DNA of 9,139 nucleotides, from NCBI GenBank assembly GCA_013297575.1, contig JAAFHO010000180.1, positions 1 to 9,139 on the forward strand. Direction: 5' to 3'. The notes under the pieces were generated by a model. It saw only the letters and a program-made list of their open reading frames with translations, did no database searches and was not told the DNA's origin. The position numbers and the translations under genes are program-made. Shown piece by piece: positions 6,878-9,139 of the stretch. Each line of letters opens with the position of its first letter. The first letter of the stretch is position 1. Source of the DNA: Chitinophagales bacterium (GTDB taxonomy: Bacteria > Bacteroidota > Bacteroidia > Chitinophagales > Saprospiraceae).

Positions 6878-6964
6878 AACGTCGTTGGGTTTTGTGCAAA
6901 GATTTATGGGATGCCATACGATTTTCACGCATAAAACCTACAGAGCCGAAGTATATTTTAAATC
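6878..6964 (+). repeat. Structured intergenic repeat, copy 2 (HYR gene leader)
   Basis: This matches the minus strand of 5480-5562; the best-conserved part is 6903-6963. Bases 6886-6897 pair with 6929-6940 as a continuous 12-bp stem with two G-U pairs enclosing 31 bases, and ATGG/CCAT (6906-6909 with 6914-6917) can form a small inner hairpin. Both elements have counterparts in copy 1. It lies about 210-290 bases before the HYR start codon, in the same orientation relative to its downstream gene as copy 1. Confidence 0.75.
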
Positions 6965-7079
6965 ATTCCCTTTTAGATCAGCGGAAATGCTAGGTTTTTG
7001 AGGTATATTTACATAACAACAGTAGAGCAATTAAAAAACTAATCAGCAACCAGTATAAACAATTGACAATCAGTTTGTT

Positions 7080-7110
7080 AAAAGCAAATTGCTTTTTGTT
7101 TTTTTATTTA
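7080..7110 (+). terminator. Terminator-like hairpin in the HYR leader
   Basis: AAAAGCA (7080-7086) pairs with TGCTTTT (7090-7096) around a 3-base loop, followed by TTGTTTTTTTATTTA. The stem is short and AU-rich but the U tract is long. It would end or attenuate transcripts from the promoter at 6750. It lies just before, and partly overlaps, the second promoter-like pair. Confidence 0.4.
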
Positions 7111-7127
7111 TCTATTCATTAATTTCG
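7095..7127 (+). promoter_or_regulatory. Proximal promoter candidate for the HYR gene
   Basis: TTTG (7095-7098) and TAATTTCG (7120-7127, 7 of 8 bases of TAnnTTTG) are 21 bases apart, the expected Bacteroidota spacing. A start near 7134 would leave a leader of about 37 bases before the ATG at 7171. It shares sequence with the U tract of the terminator-like hairpin. Confidence 0.4.
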
Positions 7128-7170
7128 TATTATTAACAATTTTTTATTAATTTTTTAAATTTCTAATCTC

Positions 7171-9139
7171 ATGAGGAAAGCGAATTTTACTATCGCTACA
7201 AAAGTTTGGGGTTTGTTATTGGCATTAACATTGATGGCCGTTTCAAGTGTAAACTTGAACGCTCAGTGTTCTTTGACTTGTAATAACCTCGTACAAATTT
7301 CTTTAGATCAAGATTGTTCAGTTACTTTAGATGCTGACATGATTCTCGAGGGAAATCCCGCCCAGTACTGCCCAGGTGGCAATTTTCAAGTGCAGGCTAA
7401 AATCAACAATGTTTGGGTGCCTTCTACCGGTAATTTTACCGCTACTAGCGCGCACATCAACCAAACAATTCAAGTTCGTGTTCGCGATCTAGTATCTGGC
7501 CAAAGCTGCTGGGGCTACATGACAGTGGAAGACAAATTGGCGCCAGTTGTTTCTTGCGTTAATGCTCGCGTACCTTGCGCAGCAACTAATTTTTCTCCTG
7601 ATGCCTTGAATGCACTTGGCGTAGCTAACGCTTACCCAACGGCAACAGACAACTGTTCAGCAGTAACTCGTTCTTACACAGATACTTGGTTTGACCTTCC
7701 ATGCGGAACGGTTCAAAACGGTAACTTGAGTGGCTACTACAGCCGTGTATGGGCGTTTTCTGATGCTTCTGGCAACACCAACACTTGCACACAACTCATT
7801 TTGGTAGATCGTATCAATGTTGGAAATGTGAGTTTCCCAGCGGATGTAACAGTAAGCTGTACTAACCCAAATACTTCTCCAAGTACTACGGGTGCACCTT
7901 TCTTTTTCTCTACTGTATTGAACCGCAACTTCCCTCTTTATCCAGAGGCTTCTTATTGCGAGTTGAACGTTACTTACACGGATCAAGTGCTTCCAGTTTG
8001 TGATGGAACACACAAAATCCTTCGTACTTGGGTAGTTTATGACTGGTGTTTACCTACCAATCAAACGTCTAATCCAAAGTACTTTATTCAGTTGATTAAA
8101 GTAATTGACGAAGTAGGCCCAACAATTGCACCGGTAGATGATGTAACAGTAAGCACCAATTCTAACACTTGCTGCGCAACTGTTGATTTGCCAAATGTAA
8201 TCGTTTCTGACGCATGCTCACGCATTCGTTCTGCTGTTGCTACAATTTATGGTTATGACCCATACACTGGTGCTTTGATCGGTACTTTCACTGTAAATGG
8301 TACATTGACATCTTTCCCAGGTAACAACCTTTGGATTCCTGATACATTGGCTAACTTCGGTTACACGGCTTGCTTGCCAATCGGTACACACGAAGTAGTT
8401 TATACTGTCACTGATGATTGCGGTAACGCATCTACTGTTGGATTTGATCTTAAAGTAGAAGACCAAACGCCTCCAACTGCGGTTGGTGACGAGTTCACTC
8501 AAACTTCTTTGGGTGTTGATGGTATGGTATTTGTAAATGCTTCTTCTTTGGATAACGGTTCTTATGACAACTGCGGCCCTGTTTTCTTCAAGGCGCGTCG
8601 TATGAATGCTAACCCTGTTCAAACAAATGCTTTGGTACATGACCAAGTTAAGTTTGCTTGCTCTGATATCGGTACTACAGTACAAGTTATCTTGCGTGTA
8701 TATGACGTTGATCCAGGTCCAGGTTCAAAAGAACTTGATTTCCTTGAAGGCGATTATGATGAAGTAATGATCAATGTGTTGGTAGATGACAAATTCAAAC
8801 CAACTTGTACTGCACCTGCTAATGTAACTGTTTCTTGCGAAGCATTTGATCCATCTTTGTGGGCTTATGGCCAAGCAACGGCTACAGATAACTGTTCAAA
8901 CCCAACAATCACTAGCACAGTAGTGTTGACTCAGTTTGACTCTCTTTGTAACAAAGGCACGATCACACGCCGTTGGACTGTTGTGGACGCAGCAGGCAAT
9001 AGCAGCCAGTGCTCACAACGTATCGTAGTAACTTACAACCAGAACTACTGGGTGAAGTTCCCTGCGGATAAATTAGTTTCTACTTGCGACGGTACAACTG
9101 CTTATGGTGCACCTGAATTCTATGGCGAAGATTGCGAAT
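7171..9139 (+). CDS. Giant secreted HYR-like repeat protein, N-terminal 656 residues (runs off window)
   Basis: An open frame runs from ATG 7171 to the window end with no stop; a TAA five codons upstream fixes the start region. Residues 1-31 form a Sec signal peptide (hydrophobic LLLALTLMAV, cleavage after LNA before Gln32). The mature part is Cys-rich and built from immunoglobulin-like HYR/HYR-like modules. Module junctions begin with D-x-x-x-P: DKLAP (121), DEVGP (313), DQTPP (431) and DKFKP (540). Inside modules are ATDNCS (158-163 and 571-576), YDNCG (465-469), TDDCGN (414-419) and DAAGN (606-610). The first module, with NLVQISLD and DMILEG, is the type seen in very large Saprospiria surface proteins, which usually end in a type IX secretion sorting domain; that end is outside the window. 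A role in adhesion or the extracellular matrix is inferred. It is preceded by a long structured leader. Confidence 0.9.
   Translation, partial: MRKANFTIATKVWGLLLALTLMAVSSVNLNAQCSLTCNNLVQISLDQDCSVTLDADMILEGNPAQYCPGGNFQVQAKINNVWVPSTGNFTATSAHINQTIQVRVRDLVSGQSCWGYMTVEDKLAPVVSCVNARVPCAATNFSPDALNALGVANAYPTATDNCSAVTRSYTDTWFDLPCGTVQNGNLSGYYSRVWAFSDASGNTNTCTQLILVDRINVGNVSFPADVTVSCTNPNTSPSTTGAPFFFSTVLNRNFPLYPEASYCELNVTYTDQVLPVCDGTHKILRTWVVYDWCLPTNQTSNPKYFIQLIKVIDEVGPTIAPVDDVTVSTNSNTCCATVDLPNVIVSDACSRIRSAVATIYGYDPYTGALIGTFTVNGTLTSFPGNNLWIPDTLANFGYTACLPIGTHEVVYTVTDDCGNASTVGFDLKVEDQTPPTAVGDEFTQTSLGVDGMVFVNASSLDNGSYDNCGPVFFKARRMNANPVQTNALVHDQVKFACSDIGTTVQVILRVYDVDPGPGSKELDFLEGDYDEVMINVLVDDKFKPTCTAPANVTVSCEAFDPSLWAYGQATATDNCSNPTITSTVVLTQFDSLCNKGTITRRWTVVDAAGNSSQCSQRIVVTYNQNYWVKFPADKLVSTCDGTTAYGAPEFYGEDCE

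Larger units (their letters stand above)
6764..7110 (+). ncRNA. Candidate leader RNA or independent ncRNA, about 340 nt
   Basis: The segment is bounded by the promoter at 6726-6757 and the terminator-like hairpin at 7080-7110. It contains the hairpin at 6771-6801 and repeat copy 2 with its 12-bp stem. No ORF inside has good support. It could be a free-standing RNA or a leader whose read-through into the HYR gene is regulated. I do not recognise a named RNA family. Confidence 0.3.
6540..7170. other. Long non-coding leader region upstream of the HYR protein
   Basis: A 631-base stretch without a credible gene. The first 190 bases after the regulator are AT-rich with no clear terminator. Then come a perfect -7 box (6750-6757), a hairpin (6771-6801), repeat copy 2 (6878-6964), a terminator-like hairpin (7080-7110) and a second promoter-like pair (7095-7127) before the ATG at 7171. 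The arrangement fits either a separate RNA of about 340 nt or an attenuated long leader feeding the large downstream gene. Confidence 0.55.

Noticed and set aside
5480..6964. A transposon-like unit with terminal inverted repeats carrying the response regulator.
   Set aside because: The repeats are diverged and gapped, I see no target-site duplication at the outer edges, and the interior encodes only a regulator with no transposase. A shared leader element explains the positions better.
6811..6993. A 60-codon ORF with a TTG start overlapping repeat copy 2.
   Set aside because: In this frame all four substitutions relative to copy 1 change the residue, and copy 1 has stops, so the frame is not conserved as protein.
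6906..7001. A 31-codon ATG ORF inside repeat copy 2, in a frame where three of the four differences from copy 1 are synonymous.
   Set aside because: Four differences are too few to judge, copy 1 has a stop immediately before the shared segment and no start codon, and the tails differ. Worth keeping in mind if more copies are found.
7657..8685. Long minus-strand ORFs (for example 7657-8013 and 8218-8685) opposite the HYR gene.
   Set aside because: They are antisense shadows of a strongly supported gene with clear HYR motifs; their Ser/Arg/Thr/Ile-rich translations show no domain pattern.

Overview
The window looks like a chromosomal piece from a Bacteroidota bacterium, most likely a Saprospiria/Haliscomenobacter-type organism. 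The reasons are moderately AT-rich DNA, starts without a clear Shine-Dalgarno but with A/T-rich leaders, several TAnnTTTG-type -7 promoter boxes (the Bacteroidota primary sigma consensus), and a very large Cys-rich HYR-like surface protein with the 'NLVQISLD...C...DMILEG' and 'ATDNCS' patterns typical of that group. The taxonomic assignment is inference from sequence style.

Layout, left to right. (1) 1-241: an intergenic stretch with a good promoter (110-142) and a strong rightward hairpin terminator (206-241), together outlining a candidate RNA of about 90 nt. (2) 232-1359 (-): an exported CapA-family metallophosphatase-fold protein. (3) 1360-1786: intergenic, holding a 22-codon hydrophobic small ORF (1609-1677, +) and a strong bidirectional terminator (1709-1760). 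(4) 3203-5410 and 1787-3136 (both -): a secreted DPP-IV-type S9 peptidase followed 66 bp later by a lipoprotein of the vanadium haloperoxidase/PAP2 superfamily, probably co-transcribed. (5) 5411-5864: a divergent promoter region. (6) 5865-6539 (+): an orphan NarL/FixJ-type response regulator. (7) 6540-7170: a long non-coding stretch with a promoter, structured leader, terminator-like hairpin and second promoter. (8) 7171 to the window edge (+): the first 656 codons of a giant secreted HYR-like repeat protein, which has no stop in the window.

The most unusual signal is a diverged repeat of about 60-85 bp present twice, at 5480-5562 and 6878-6964, in inverted orientation on either side of the response regulator. 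Relative to the downstream genes both copies point the same way: one lies in the leader of the S9 peptidase, the other in the leader of the HYR protein. Each copy can form the same long-range stem (TAGGTT/AACCTA type) around a small inner hairpin, and the four substitutions in the core are all C/T transitions. This suggests a shared structured leader RNA or regulatory DNA element rather than a gene. The regulator between the two copies is an attractive but unproven candidate for controlling both flanking exported-protein genes.

No tRNA, rRNA, CRISPR array, transposase or recognisable insertion sequence was seen.
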